Part shown: one piece after another, positions 50,101 to 60,591 of the stretch
Position numbering within the stretch: the first letter of the stretch is position 1
How the letters are laid out: each line of letters begins with the position of its first letter
Assembly (NCBI GenBank): GCA_964017065.1
Contig: OZ024784.1
Span: 5,251,152 to 5,315,151, forward strand
Direction of reading: 5' to 3'
Source of the DNA: Haliclona indistincta
Lineage: Eukaryota; Porifera; Demospongiae; Haplosclerida; Chalinidae
DNA length: 64,000 nucleotides
Translations under genes and position numbers: made by a program
Notes under the pieces: generated by a model
The model's database searches: none
Seen by the model: the letters and a program-made list of their open reading frames with translations, nothing else
Told to the model about the DNA's origin: nothing

Positions 50101-50399
50101 TGTTGAATAAGAAGAAAGCTGAAGCTCAGCACGCTAGTCTCCATTTGAGAGAAAGAATGTTGAAGGCTCGGAAAGACTTATCACCTAACATGAACATTTT
50201 TAGTGATGAAAGGTTAGTGTTTTCTGCATCGGCTCATAATTATTTTTACTACTTTAATAGGGCCGCTGCTGTGACAGCCACTTCGTCCTCATCAGCTACT
50301 ACAGCTGATAGCTGTAGAATCTGTAGAGAACACAGACAGCTGGACACACGAGGGATGTGTGGGCCGTGTCATTTGAAGCAGAGTTTACAAACTCAGTAA
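47200..50399 (+). CDS. USP54: USP53/USP54-like ubiquitin carboxyl-terminal hydrolase
   Basis: USP-fold protein of the USP53/54 group. Exon 1 starts at 47200 ([18 protein letters not shown]) and ends with [18 protein letters not shown], the Cys box, with the same GQN-CFLN form as human USP54. Following exons read [71 protein letters not shown] (zinc-finger cysteines), [16 protein letters not shown] and the His box [15 protein letters not shown], then [13 protein letters not shown] and [15 protein letters not shown]. Cys and His are both present. The C-terminal half from about 49050 is Ser/Pro/Thr-rich and disordered (repeats of HQSPSPT), and ends with a helical stretch ([20 protein letters not shown]) and a small Cys cluster ([20 protein letters not shown]) that may bind zinc. 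USP54 versus USP53 cannot be decided here. Confidence 0.88.
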
Positions 50400-50983
50400 T
50401 AGTCAGTGTAATACTTGTGTTGTGGAATTTTTCAAAAATATGGCTTACAAGTTGCTGCTGTCTTCTTGCCTGCACTGGGATCAATCTTATGAGACAACAA
50501 CTTGTTAGTTTAACACTCAGTTTGTCCTAGCCTAGGTCCTCGAGTACATTATAAAACACCGAGTCTGTTACTAGCTACAGGCAACCTCTTTATTCTCAGA
50601 GGAAGCACACATGGTGTGTGTGCTTATGTACAACTACTTAAATATTTTAGATTAGCTGAAAGCTTGTTTGAGTAGTCTGGCTATAGAGGCCAGGTTCATT
50701 ATATTCCTGGTGCTCAGTTTGGATAGATGGAGGAGAATATGATGATGGTCCTTCAAGGTAATGGTATTCAAGAAAGACTCGTTTTGAATGTCACGTTAGT
50801 CTCCATCACATCAAAGATCTGTTGCTATTTCTCTGGAACCTTTTTCACTAGGCTACTGGCACACATAGTGGAAGTTGGTGTGCTTAGAGCTTCTTTCATC
50901 AGTTACATGTACTTTATGATAAAATACAAAATATTGTTACATGATGAAAAACAAAAATAGACAAGTTTAGGTAAATGTACTAA
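50400..50983. other. Convergent 3' flanks of USP53/54 and LSM12
   Basis: About 580 bases with no recognisable gene. The open frame at 50727-50960 has no family motifs or splice context and is treated as chance. Confidence 0.5.
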
Positions 50984-51694
50984 CTATGCCAGTTTTTCCT
51001 CGTGAAATCTATTCACCTGAAAAGCAACCAAGACATAAAGTTAGTGTTTTTACAAACCAACACTCACTGTTTGTTGCAGTCGTTTCTCCAGGTCTTTATT
51101 ATTTCCCTGGCACTTGATGTATGGAGGAGAGATTCTCATGTCCTGTAATACAACAATGTCACCATCTTCCCAATGAGTATCTGAGTAACTACAGTAAAAT
51201 CATCACCACATGAAGAGTGACAAATGCATAATCAAGCTTACATTTTAGAAATAGCATTAAAGAGTTTTTGAGCCTCAGGTGTTACATTCTCCCCGATCTT
51301 TTTCAGTTCTTCATTTCTGTGTTTAACTTGAAATTCGTGCCGCTTTTTCACCTTATCAAGATCAATTGGAGGGAGAATCAGTGCTGACGAGTCTTGAGGT
51401 GATTTTACAATATCCAACTGTGACACATGAGAAAGATTGACTATGTGCAGGCGTTTTTGATCCTCGGTACCTGATTCTGAACCAAACATAAGTTATGGAG
51501 TTGATAAACTAATTACAACATCAATTGCACTGTCAATGAATAATAATATGGATACGTAAGGCCAAAGCTTTTAAGTACTCATCACTAGTGATCACGTTCC
51601 CTCTGATCTCAGATCCATAGCAAGTAGTGCAGGAAAGCTCACTGCCAACTGGTAGAGCGTGGTTTAGCTTGAGAATTCGCGGAGAGCCTGCCAT
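50984..51694 (-). CDS. LSM12: LSM12 homologue
   Basis: Exons from 51694 down to 50984 join to about 180 residues. The N-terminal LSm domain reads LPVGSELSCTTCYGSEIRGN then VITSDEYLKALALR, matching human [20 protein letters not shown]. It continues HIVNLSHVSQLDIVKS. The anticodon-binding-like AD domain follows: RHEFQVKHRNEELKKIGENV, TPEAQKLFNAISKM, HWEDGDIVVLQDMRISPPY, ending VNRFHEEKLA. LSM12 links ataxin-2 and other partners in translation and circadian control in animals. It shares an 81-base start-to-start gap with RACGAP1. Confidence 0.9.
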
Positions 51695-51775
51695 TTTCCC
51701 ACTCGCGCATGCGTACTAGGAGGCATTTTGATTGGTCACATTTCAAATTTTAATTTGCGATTTGTATGTCAGCAA
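51695..51775. promoter_or_regulatory. Bidirectional promoter between LSM12 and RACGAP1
   Basis: Only 81 bases separate the start codons. It contains CTCGCGCATGCGTAC, a near-perfect NRF1-type palindrome (GCGCATGCG), and ATTGG, a CCAAT box on the minus strand. There is no TATA box. Motif roles are inferred from animal promoters. Confidence 0.6.
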
Positions 51776-54700
51776 AGGAGAAGCCGTCAGATATGGCTGG
51801 TTCTGTCCCCGTCCGTCCTTCTCTGGTCGATCAGTTTGACGAAATAGTAGCCGCCAATAATGTATTGTGCTCAGGAACAGAAGCAGGTGAGTATATCGAA
51901 GAATAATGTGACCAATAGCTTGTTTGTTCAATGTCTTTAGTGTTCGGTCAGTTTGTTGCTCATCACATGGACCAGTATCGCGAAATGGAGATTACTAAGG
52001 CCGAGAACCTTAGTCTAAAATCTGAAAATGCTGCAAAGGAGATCAAAATAAAGCTCTCAAGGTGTTGTTTACTCAAAATCTCAAGTAATATATAATACTT
52101 GTAAATTTTAGAAACTCATATGATGAGTTAATGAAGAAGAGAGAGGAATCTGTATTGACAGTCAGACAATATGTGAGTATGACTTGTTTGTGCATAATCC
52201 AGTATTATTGGAGTGATTTCCTACATCAGGAGAAACAGTTCACTATCATCAGAGAATTGTTGAGGACAAACGATAGAATAGGCATGTTAAACGAAGCTGA
52301 GAAAAGGAGTTTAGAGTTCTTGAAAGATGGGAAGAAACGCATCTCAATGAGTCCAGGGTAAGTTATGATAATGTGCTGTGCTATGCTGTACAATTTCTGC
52401 TGTTAGTAACCTATTGGGCGAGTCTTGTGAAACGATATCACCATCAGATATGAGTATTGAACCAACTGACACTGAAGAAGTGAGGAACAAAGACTTTGTG
52501 AACTAATTGTGCTTCATCCTGTTTTAGAGTATGTCGTTCCTCAGAGACGGGACTAAGTGGAAGAGAGTGAGTGCATTATTGTAGCACAGAATACTGATGT
52601 TGTTGTTGGTCTCTACAGCGTCGAACAGCAAGCACTGATGCAGCTGAGAACACCTCATTGATAAAGAAGCAGAGAGCTGAAGTAAGTAAGCACAATGTGG
52701 TGGTTGTTTACTCAACTATTCTGCTCTGTTAGAATGGTACAGCCATTCTTAGCGGTGATGAGAACGATTCACTGATAATCAATGGAGACCTTAACAAGAT
52801 TTCACCTCTTGAGCGGCGGTTCAAAAAGCCACCACCTGGCAAGAATCGACGAAGGCCTAGCAAGGCTCACCTGCGAGCAATAGCAAGTGCTAAACCACAG
52901 CCACAACCTGTTTGTGTGTCTGAGGATGCACTGCCCATTGAGTATTGCGATGAGCCTCTTGTTATGCCCTCTGCTCCTCCTCCCCCTTCTGGTTAGAGCT
53001 AGTAGACAGTGTCTTAACATGCTCTCCTTTCTTGTTATCCAGATGATGAAGTGTTTAGCACTGAGGATGAAGAAGTACAACGACTAGAGAGACAGCTGTT
53101 CCATTCACCTACTCCTCTCTCTACTGGAGATAATGACCAACAAAACACTCCTCTTGCATCATTACTATCACCTCGCATCTACCCCAATCTTGGAGATGGA
53201 GACTCTACTGATGGCTACTGTACACCAGTTGGCACTCCTGTGCTAAAAACACAGTCAGACATAAATCTAACTAGGGTAAGAGTATCGTGTATTGTACTGC
53301 TGCGTTGATTCTTTACAACATAGAAACACGTATTCATTTCCAAGACAATGATGAAGCCAGCTACTTGTGAAGTGGTAAACAATGCTTGCCTTGTGTGTCT
53401 GTGTGTGGTGTCATCTGTGTGTCTCTTCTGCTCAGTGCCACAAGAAGGTCGGGTTTGGAAAGAACTGTCTAAAGTGCAAAGGTGCAGTCCTATACTACAG
53501 TACTATTCACCTACCCTTGTCCTGATTCACAGACTGCCGTGCTGTGTGTCACATTGAGTGCAAGGATAAGGTCCCTCTTCCCTGTGTTCATGCCGTCCAC
53601 ACACCTAAGAAGAAGCTCAAGGTTCGGCACAGCATCCATTCACGTCAGGGGCAACCCCGCAACTAGCATGTGAATGTTTGAAGCAATGCAATTTAATAAA
53701 TCATTGGAAAGTGTTTGCTATATTCATTGCCAAGAGTATAACACAAGTAGTAAAGTACTGTCTGGCCTAGTTCTGAGGATAGACCATTGCTCATAACGAT
53801 TCTTTGTTCTATCTCCAGAGCTCAAACTTAGCTAACTTCTGTCCTAACTCCATTCCTCGAGTTCCTGCTCTGGTGGTACACTGTGTCAAGGAGATTGAAC
53901 AACGAGGGCTCACTCAAGTTGGTATCTATCGCATCCCAGGGTAAGTAAGATAAATGAACCAGACAATATATATCTCTTTCTGTGCAGTTCTGACAAATCC
54001 ATCAAAGAACTGAGAGAACGTCTGTTGAAAGCTAAGGGCACCCCCAATCTTAGTAAAGTGGATGACATCAATGTTGTGTGTGGCTGTCTGAAAGACTTCC
54101 TTCGTGCTGTTCAAGAACCAGTGGTCACATTCAAAATGCATCCTGCATTCATGCAAGCTGTTGGTGAGCGTGTGTTGGTGCATGTGTGTACTACTGTGGT
54201 GCTTCTACAGAGGAGGGCAGTGATGAGAAAGCTCTGGCAGGACTCCTGGAGGCTGTTGCTCAGCTTCCTCCTTGCAACAAGGACACGCTTGCTTTCCTCA
54301 TTCTCCACTTACAAAGGTATAAACAGCACTTGATACAACATGTATCAGTGATGTATGCTTGTATCACAGGGTGGCTTCCTATTCTGATGCCAACAAAATG
54401 CCAGTTGCTAGTCTGGCTAAGGTGTTTGGTCCCACAATAGTGGGTTACAGTAGTGAGACTCCTCAGCCCAGCAGTATGTGGAAGGAGACCCAGCTACAGC
54501 CCAAGGTATCCATTTCTTCCCATATCTCTCAAGAGTCAGACTCTGCAACAGGTAATAGAGCGTCTGATGGGTATCTCGGCAGACTACTGGAGGCAGTACT
54601 TGTCTCCTGAGGACAACCCAGAGCCTCACTCACCAACTCAAATTGCCAACATTGGTTCTCCTGCCACTCCTGAACCACGACCTGGTGAGCACCATAGCTC

Positions 54701-54965
54701 ACCAACCATGCACACGGTCTAATACTGCTGTCCTTATAGTCCCAGAGAGCCCGTTCTTGGGCAGTGTTATGTCACCACGAAGTAGAGTCTATTCAAGGAC
54801 ACCACAGGTTACTCGGTGAGTGACATGTGTTGTAAACAAGAAACAAAATTAACTGTTTTTCACAGATCAGTGAGTTCCTTGTCGACAGCATCCACTGCAT
54901 CAACCATTAGTACCAGTCGTACTGTCAGAAAGACAGGAGGAGGATACTTTGCAGCTCTCAACTGA
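51776..54965 (+). CDS. RACGAP1: Rac GTPase-activating protein 1 (MgcRacGAP/CYK-4)
   Basis: Centralspindlin subunit that acts with the kinesin MKLP1 at the central spindle in cytokinesis. About 15 short exons join. The N-terminus (51776-52360) has coiled coil: [52 protein letters not shown] basic linker follows ([19 protein letters not shown]). The C1 domain has [18 protein letters not shown], then [16 protein letters not shown] and [14 protein letters not shown], with its His and Cys ligands complete. The RhoGAP domain begins [19 protein letters not shown], with the arginine finger in [20 protein letters not shown], then [40 protein letters not shown]. The C-terminus has SPFLGS and SPRSR, likely kinase sites as in the human tail. 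A second ATG at 51803 is a possible alternative start. Confidence 0.93.
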
Positions 54966-55101
54966 GTCATCATACTATTGCCGCAGTGCTATTTACATGT
55001 ACACTACTTCCCTGCTAACTTTGCAACCTGCATGCTCTAAATAATACTGTTGTATTGGATATCTGCTCTATGCTTCAAGGATTTATCATACCAATAATAA
55101 C

Positions 55102-57836
55102 TCATGTACTGAGAAGGAGTTTCACTAACTCACATGCACTTGTCATACAATGAATTTTGCTTGACAGTTGATCAAGTACTTCTAACTGAGGTTCTTGAGC
55201 CTGCATCTCTTTAACTTGAGAGTGAGCATCGTAAACAGACAGTCCGGGAAAACAGTTTTGCAGTACAGTAGCAGAATAATGTAGCAACCCATTCTTGACT
55301 GCCCTGTACACATCTGGTCTACTAGTGTCTAACAGTGAACTCATCCATGATGAACCAAAGTGCTGTGCACTCTCATGTGTTCCATTACACTCTGCATCGA
55401 GAACTTGACCACAAGCAATCTCACTCTGCCCTCCTCCAGGAAGAACGCGACCATCCTGAAGCACACACTTGAGCTGGGTAAGTGCTCTTGAAGTAGCATG
55501 CTTCAGACCGGAAACAGCATCTCTGGTTCGACCACAGACCATCACCGAAGAAACCCTGGTGTGGCTACTAACTGATGACTAGGAGAACATCATCTACCAT
55601 CCAAGCATTGAAACATACCTTCACTAGGCAGTATAGTGGTGTAGGATCAGGGTCTCCTTTAGGAAAATACACTCTTCGTTTCTTCCAGCCTCCTTCTCGC
55701 AGTTCAACAGAAACACTTTTACAAACATCTTCCTGCAAACATGTAAATTAAACCTTTTGTTGTCCTCAGCAACTCACGGGCAAAGCTGATTGTAGGTTAT
55801 GTACGATTCTTCCACCAGTAGCTGCACACATGTTAATCAAATGAAGACGAGACATTCCAGAGAGTACGGCTATATTGTGAGAGAGACAAGTATCCACTAG
55901 TGAGTGATCGATGGTTCCTTCAGCTGTCAACACAGTCACTCCAAGCTATAAGAAACAACACGGAGATACATGTTATAATGTGGAAGGAGAGACTTACTCT
56001 TTTTAGCTCTTTCAGTGCTCTGTCTTGCCATGAAACCTGATGAGTGAATAATGTTTCAGTTGTAGTGTGCATCACTTGGTAATTCTTAGCCGAGTGATTT
56101 GAAACCACAGATGAACCAACCACCTATAACCAAAGTAAAATAAGAGAATATGCTTTTACTACTTCGAACATACTAGTAGTGACAGAGGTTGACCTCCAGC
56201 TAGCAAGTGGGACTGCCCACTGTCTGCCTTACACAGGACTCCTTCCATCACCTCACTCAGTTCCTCTCCAATTCCAACCATCTCCTCCATTACAACTGCC
56301 TCTGTATCTAGACTGAGTATAAAATTAGCTGAGGTGTACACAAAGCACAACAAAAATTTACCATAATTCAGTTAAATCAGAAATGCAACCTTTGTTCTGT
56401 ATCTCAAGAACCCGCAATGCTAGACAAAGTGCTTCATCACGTCCATGCGATAATTTTCTGTGACAAAATTACAATGATACTACATGTTGTAACATGCTTG
56501 CTCACTTTAGTGAGTGATACAAACTTGAGAGATTGAAAGACTGTTGTGGTGATTCTTGTGCCAGTGGTGTAAAATGTCTACTGTATTTCAATATTCTGTG
56601 TTGAGATGAAGCATTCTTTGATGCATGGTTGACTGCTGAGGACAGATTGTTTAATTGTACAAATCGTGACAAAGAAACTGCCAAATTGTGCAGCGTTCTT
56701 GTACAAATGGATACTGCTTCTTCCATTAATGCTGCCACAACAGGAGAAGGAACCCCCTGCAGATACAGTGAAATCGTCATGACTATGTCGCTGTAGTTAA
56801 CCTCATCAACAAGTAGCAGAGCCTGCTGCAGCCAGGCAGTAGCCAGACACAACATAGAGACAGCTCCTGTGCCATGAGCTTGTAGCTGAGCTTGACATGT
56901 CTGCCGAACAAGACCAGCAATAGGATGCTGTATCGAGGAACAGGCAGATAGTGAATACATGACATAAGCCAAACCTTTATTTTGGCAGTGAGGTTGGTTA
57001 TCATCTCCCCAGAATCAAAAACAATACAGGACTCTGATTGGTTAGTACTGCTGTACATACACTTGGGTCTGCAACCATGTTAAAAACAGCATGCTGTCAT
57101 GGAAAAATTTGACAGGGCATGCAGTCGCCATCATCAGTGCTGCTTAGCCTGCTTTGTAGCTAACTAACAGAAGATCTACCAATAAGAAGACATTGGTCAT
57201 CATGGTAAATACTAACAGAGTAGAAGAGCAGTAGACTCATGGCACAGCTAGTCTAATGCCAGCAGAGCAGCAATCAGAGTAGCTGAAGATAATCAATTAT
57301 AAGAAGCTAGCACTGAGATCAGTTAAATGTTCACATAATCTTTTATGGCTCCTGTTATTGATAATCTTTCATGGCTCCGTAAAGAGTCATGGCTCCGATT
57401 ATTGACGCGTTGCACGCATATATTGAACAACGAGAATTTAGCTCCACGGGCTAGTTTTGACTGTGGCATATTTTAATGAATAAAAATAATATTATTAACA
57501 AAATTGCCACATGCAAAGCATCTTGTCACCCTCTTTTTATATCCTGTATCCGCCCCTGGCTGTAAAGCCAAATCGGAGAATAATGAAGTGTACCAAGTTA
57601 ACACACTGATTTCTCCTTAATATTCAAGATAAAATTCACGTTCATTGATCTTTCAATTAAAATTTACATACCATATTGATGACTAAAAGTACTACCTTTG
57701 CTGTGGGCCCAGGTGAGAACGCATTGAAGACCCTATATAGTAGAATACACACACGTAGCAACATATAATACGTGCAGTCACTGCTAGTCTTACACAGCGA
57801 CTGCAGCACCAACAGATTGTTTGCACTCGTTGACAT
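55102..57836 (-). CDS. MKKS: MKKS/BBS6 chaperonin-like protein
   Basis: Divergent group II chaperonin relative that works with BBS10, BBS12 and CCT to assemble the BBSome at the centrosome/cilium base. Start at 57836 (MSTSANNLLVLQSL); a small exon gives FNAFSPGPTAK, aligned with the CYGPSGRLK glycine region of MKKS. After an intron of about 600 bases: MYSSTNQSESCIVFDSGEMI (like CTTSQSSALLSHLL), HPIAGLVRQTCQAQLQ, DEVNYSDIVMTISLYLQGVP. Later exons include SHNIAVLSGMSRLHLINMCA with ATGGRIVHNLQSALP, then DAVSGLKHATSRALTQLKCV, RVLPGGGQSEIACGQVLDAE and ISACELVKLLLST-like end (stop at 55102). The GGG-x-x-E motif is the chaperonin nucleotide-site remnant, as in MKKS. It resembles MKKS more than BBS10/12 by the shared N-terminal segment. 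Exon edges are tentative. Confidence 0.75.
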
Positions 57837-58009
57837 GCTGGCTGATTCTGGGCGAGGCCTTGTCACGTACGTATACGGGATTCACTCTGTTCACCCCGTT
57901 TCGATCTGACCACACCTACTTACGTCACGTGCGCGAGCCGCCTTTGGCGGCTTATATATACTCATGTATAAAGGCTTGTTTGTAGCAATGACCGAACAGC
58001 AGGTTCCGG

Positions 58010-58064
58010 TGGCTTAGAGGTTTAGTGCTGTGGTTTGTAATGCAGACGTCCACGGTTCGATTCC
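58010..58064 (+). other. tRNA-Thr-like A/B boxes, SINE-type pol III promoter
   Basis: TGGCTTAGAGG at 58010 fits the A box and GGTTCGATTCC at 58054 fits the B box exactly, 44 bases apart. The stretch between resembles tRNA-Thr(UGU) (loop TTTGTAA), but the anticodon and T stems do not pair and the acceptor arms do not match, so it is a degraded tRNA-derived head rather than a working tRNA gene. A T-run follows at 58082-58092, which could end pol III transcripts. Confidence 0.6.
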
Positions 58065-58135
58065 CGAAGTATGCATTTATTATTTTTTTTTTCCTGAAAA
58101 ACTTTTAAGTTTTTTTAGCTACTAGTAATACTCTC

Positions 58136-58290
58136 GACGATCCTTAGTGAGGGCCAGAGGCCCTGTTTAGAACGACCCTCCTGACGATCCTTAGGCTTCC
58201 CAAGGGCCGAAGGCCCGGTTTAGGACGACCCTCCCGACGATCCTTAGGCTTACCAAGGGCCGAAGGCCCGGGTTAGGACACCCTTCCGAC
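58136..58290. repeat. Three-copy tandem repeat, about 47-53 bases
   Basis: GACGATCCTTAG starts at 58136, 58183 and 58236. Each unit contains a palindrome (AGGGCCGAAGGCCC or GGGCCAGAGGCCC) and GTTTAGGACGACCCTCC. It lies within the TIR-bounded element. The remaining stretch 58410-59422 shows no gene that I can support. Confidence 0.75.
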
Positions 58291-59422
58291 TTTGCACAGT
58301 TAGGAAAAGGTTTTTTAGGGTTCAGGGTTTAGGGTTTAGTTAGTTGTCGTCCATAGACTAGTTATCACGTGATTGCTATGGCAACGGATCGAAACGGGGT
58401 GAACAGAGTGCTTCCCGTACGTATACGCGCATCGTAACGTCGAAGATTCATATGGCGAATTTGATGCGGGTGAAAATTTTGATGCGGGCGGGGATGAGAA
58501 AGTTAGAGAAATATTATTGTGGCCGCAAGTGGGCAACAAAAGTTATTTCAGAACTTTATGCAAAGAATAACATAATTACAAAGCTAATAGATATTGAACC
58601 AGCGCCATCTAATGATTGTAATAAGTAATTATTTTTGAATACAATAAAGGAGACGGTATGACACCAGTTAGGCAGTTTGTCCAATTGTCCTTAGAAAAAC
58701 AGAAAAGTAGTACGCCAATTCGTTTTAGCATGGTTGTGGTTAAAAAGGGAGAAGAAGTATGATTCATGAACGTCCACGATATGGTACGGGCTAGCTAGGA
58801 ATCCGGGAGGGAAATATAGAATTGACCATGATAAATTAAATCTTGTAATGGGTGGAAAGTTTAAGATGTTTAATTCCTTCTCGGTTCAAGTGTCTGAACA
58901 TCGGCAAGTTCAAGGAGATGATAATATTCAGGAATATTCAGGCGTCCCAGGAATTAAACAGAGATTTTTTCGAAGTTAGCTATGTCCTTGGCAAGATAAG
59001 GATGAGTCCAAACTGGTGTTGAACATTCGAAATGAGGGCAGGTTAAGGTTTTATAATTATATCATACAGCTAGAGTCCACTGACCAAACCAAGTAGTTTT
59101 CTTGCTTTGGCACAAACAGCTTTTGCATGAGGGGACCAGCTTAGAGATGAGGAAAGAAGCAACTGTATTTATTTCCAGAATATCTTTTGCAGCAAGCTAT
59201 CCATTTCTCTGTCAGGTATAATCATTTATCTATGTTGTGTTCTGTCTTCTGCTGATATGATAAATTATTATGTTTGTTTAAAAAATAATAGCTGTACATC
59301 ATAAACAGTATTTTTAGTTAGTTAAGAAAGTTATGATTAGACAATAAAGACTCAAGAGTTCGATGAGGAAGCAAGAACAATAGAGAGTTTTAGATGGAGA
59401 TAGAGTGTGGAATGAATTGTTG

Positions 59423-60547
59423 TTATCCCAACTCAAAAGTGGTAATTCCAAAGATTCTTGATCCAGGAAGATTTGGTTTTTCCTTAGTGTACATACGATA
59501 TGTGGTAAACACAGGAACTCCTTTACATTTTTCAATCAATTCTACTGCTTGTGCATTGAGATCGATTGGAACATCAATTAACACATTTCTATCATTGGGA
59601 GTAGCAGAGGTGAATTCTATAGCAGCCACAAACAAGCTAAGTGCAGCGTCGGAACTGTTGGCAAACAATGGGCCTATTTTATAACCCTCGCCATCTACTA
59701 ACATCTTCCTGATGACAGTGTATCCCAGCAGTTCTCCACTGCTATCCACAGCAGCAAAGCCTCTTGCGTGAGAAGCTACTATCCATTGCTTAAGAAAGGC
59801 GTGACGAGGAACACCAAACATTACTGTATCATAATCAGCAAGTTGACTGAAATTGACCTCTGTTATTGGCTTGATCATGACATCAGAGCAAGGTGGAACG
59901 GTCTTTGTGTATTCTAGCACATTAATAGGGTCAATCTCAAACCGACGATTCGTCCATGCCTTTTTAAACCCGTCTTTCTCATGATATAAGTGAGAACGCT
60001 CTACAACAGCATCCAAACCAAGATTGTACAAGTTTCTGTCTACAGACCCAAGTGCAGCATTGAATGTTTTTATTCCATAACCCATTCCTCTGTATTCTTC
60101 CTCCACAATATACAACCCGGCGAAAGCTAACTTCTCGTCATATTTGCATACAGACATTGTTGTGATGATTTTCCCATCGAGCTCGCCAACAAAGAACCCC
60201 GTAGGATCAGTAAAATAAAAGCACTTTGCGTCGTCCTTCCCAGGTCGCCAACCTTCTTTTGCTGCTAGGTCGATACTGTACTGAACTTCTTTTGGTGAAA
60301 TCATTCTGCGAATAACGAACTCTGTGCTGGTTTGGGCTGCCATATTACGGCACATCATGATCATTCTAGGAACACTTCTACCAGCCATACTACCAACATA
60401 CGACCACTGCATTGAACCAACTGGAGGTAAATTCACTCGGCAGCGAAAAATGCTGCTGGTCATCTTGCCTGCCATGAGTGCCATGTCTGCGCTGAAGGTG
60501 AGGTTACGCCCCAAAATATGAAAAATAATAATTATTAATAATAACAA
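59423..60547 (-). CDS. GNAT-family N-acetyltransferase with C-terminal YitH-like domain
   Basis: A single uninterrupted frame of up to 374 residues. The N-terminal 60 or so residues may be untranslated or a targeting leader; internal Met start points (60484, 60364-60350) are equally plausible. The GNAT core begins EFVIRRMISPKEVQYSIDLA, with AKEGWRPGKDDAKCFYFTDP, FFVGELDGKIITTMSVCKYD and the acetyl-CoA loop EEEYRGMGYGIKTFNAAL (R/Q-x-x-G-x-G/A). Next is a second part typical of Acetyltransf_18 (YitH/HolE-like): FAAVDSSGELLGYTVIRKML, YKIGPLFANSSDAALSLFVA, VLIDVPIDLNAQAVELIEKC. The family is present in bacteria and many invertebrates; its substrate is not known. The arginine-rich, acid-poor leader (MAGKMTSSIFRCRVNLPP) hints at mitochondrial import if used. 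Confidence 0.82.
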   Translation of the reverse strand: MLLLIIIIFHILGRNLTFSADMALMAGKMTSSIFRCRVNLPPVGSMQWSYVGSMAGRSVPRMIMMCRNMAAQTSTEFVIRRMISPKEVQYSIDLAAKEGWRPGKDDAKCFYFTDPTGFFVGELDGKIITTMSVCKYDEKLAFAGLYIVEEEYRGMGYGIKTFNAALGSVDRNLYNLGLDAVVERSHLYHEKDGFKKAWTNRRFEIDPINVLEYTKTVPPCSDVMIKPITEVNFSQLADYDTVMFGVPRHAFLKQWIVASHARGFAAVDSSGELLGYTVIRKMLVDGEGYKIGPLFANSSDAALSLFVAAIEFTSATPNDRNVLIDVPIDLNAQAVELIEKCKGVPVFTTYRMYTKEKPNLPGSRIFGITTFELG

Positions 60548-60591
60548 TTATAATTTGCTAGCACTCAATCATACAAGTGGGAGTTGTCTTG

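Larger units (their letters stand above)
57883..58409. mobile_element. TIR-bounded element carrying a tRNA-like pol III head
   Basis: CACTCTGTTCACCCCGTTTC (then GATC) at 57883-57906 is the exact complement of 58386-58409, and the flanks (CGTACGTATACGGGA against TTCCCGTACGTATACG) extend the inverted repeat imperfectly to about 40 bases. Inside are a tRNA-like stretch (58005-58070) and a 47-53-base tandem repeat (58136-58290). No protein is encoded. The element lies just upstream of the MKKS start. Confidence 0.7.

Noticed and set aside
58003..58075. A functional tRNA-Thr gene
   Set aside because: The A and B boxes fit, but the anticodon stem, T stem and acceptor arms do not pair; it lies in a repeat element, so it is called tRNA-derived.
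58318..58345. Telomere-type repeat (GGGTTTAGGGTTTAG)
   Set aside because: Only two or three degenerate units inside an interspersed element; too short to mean a telomere.
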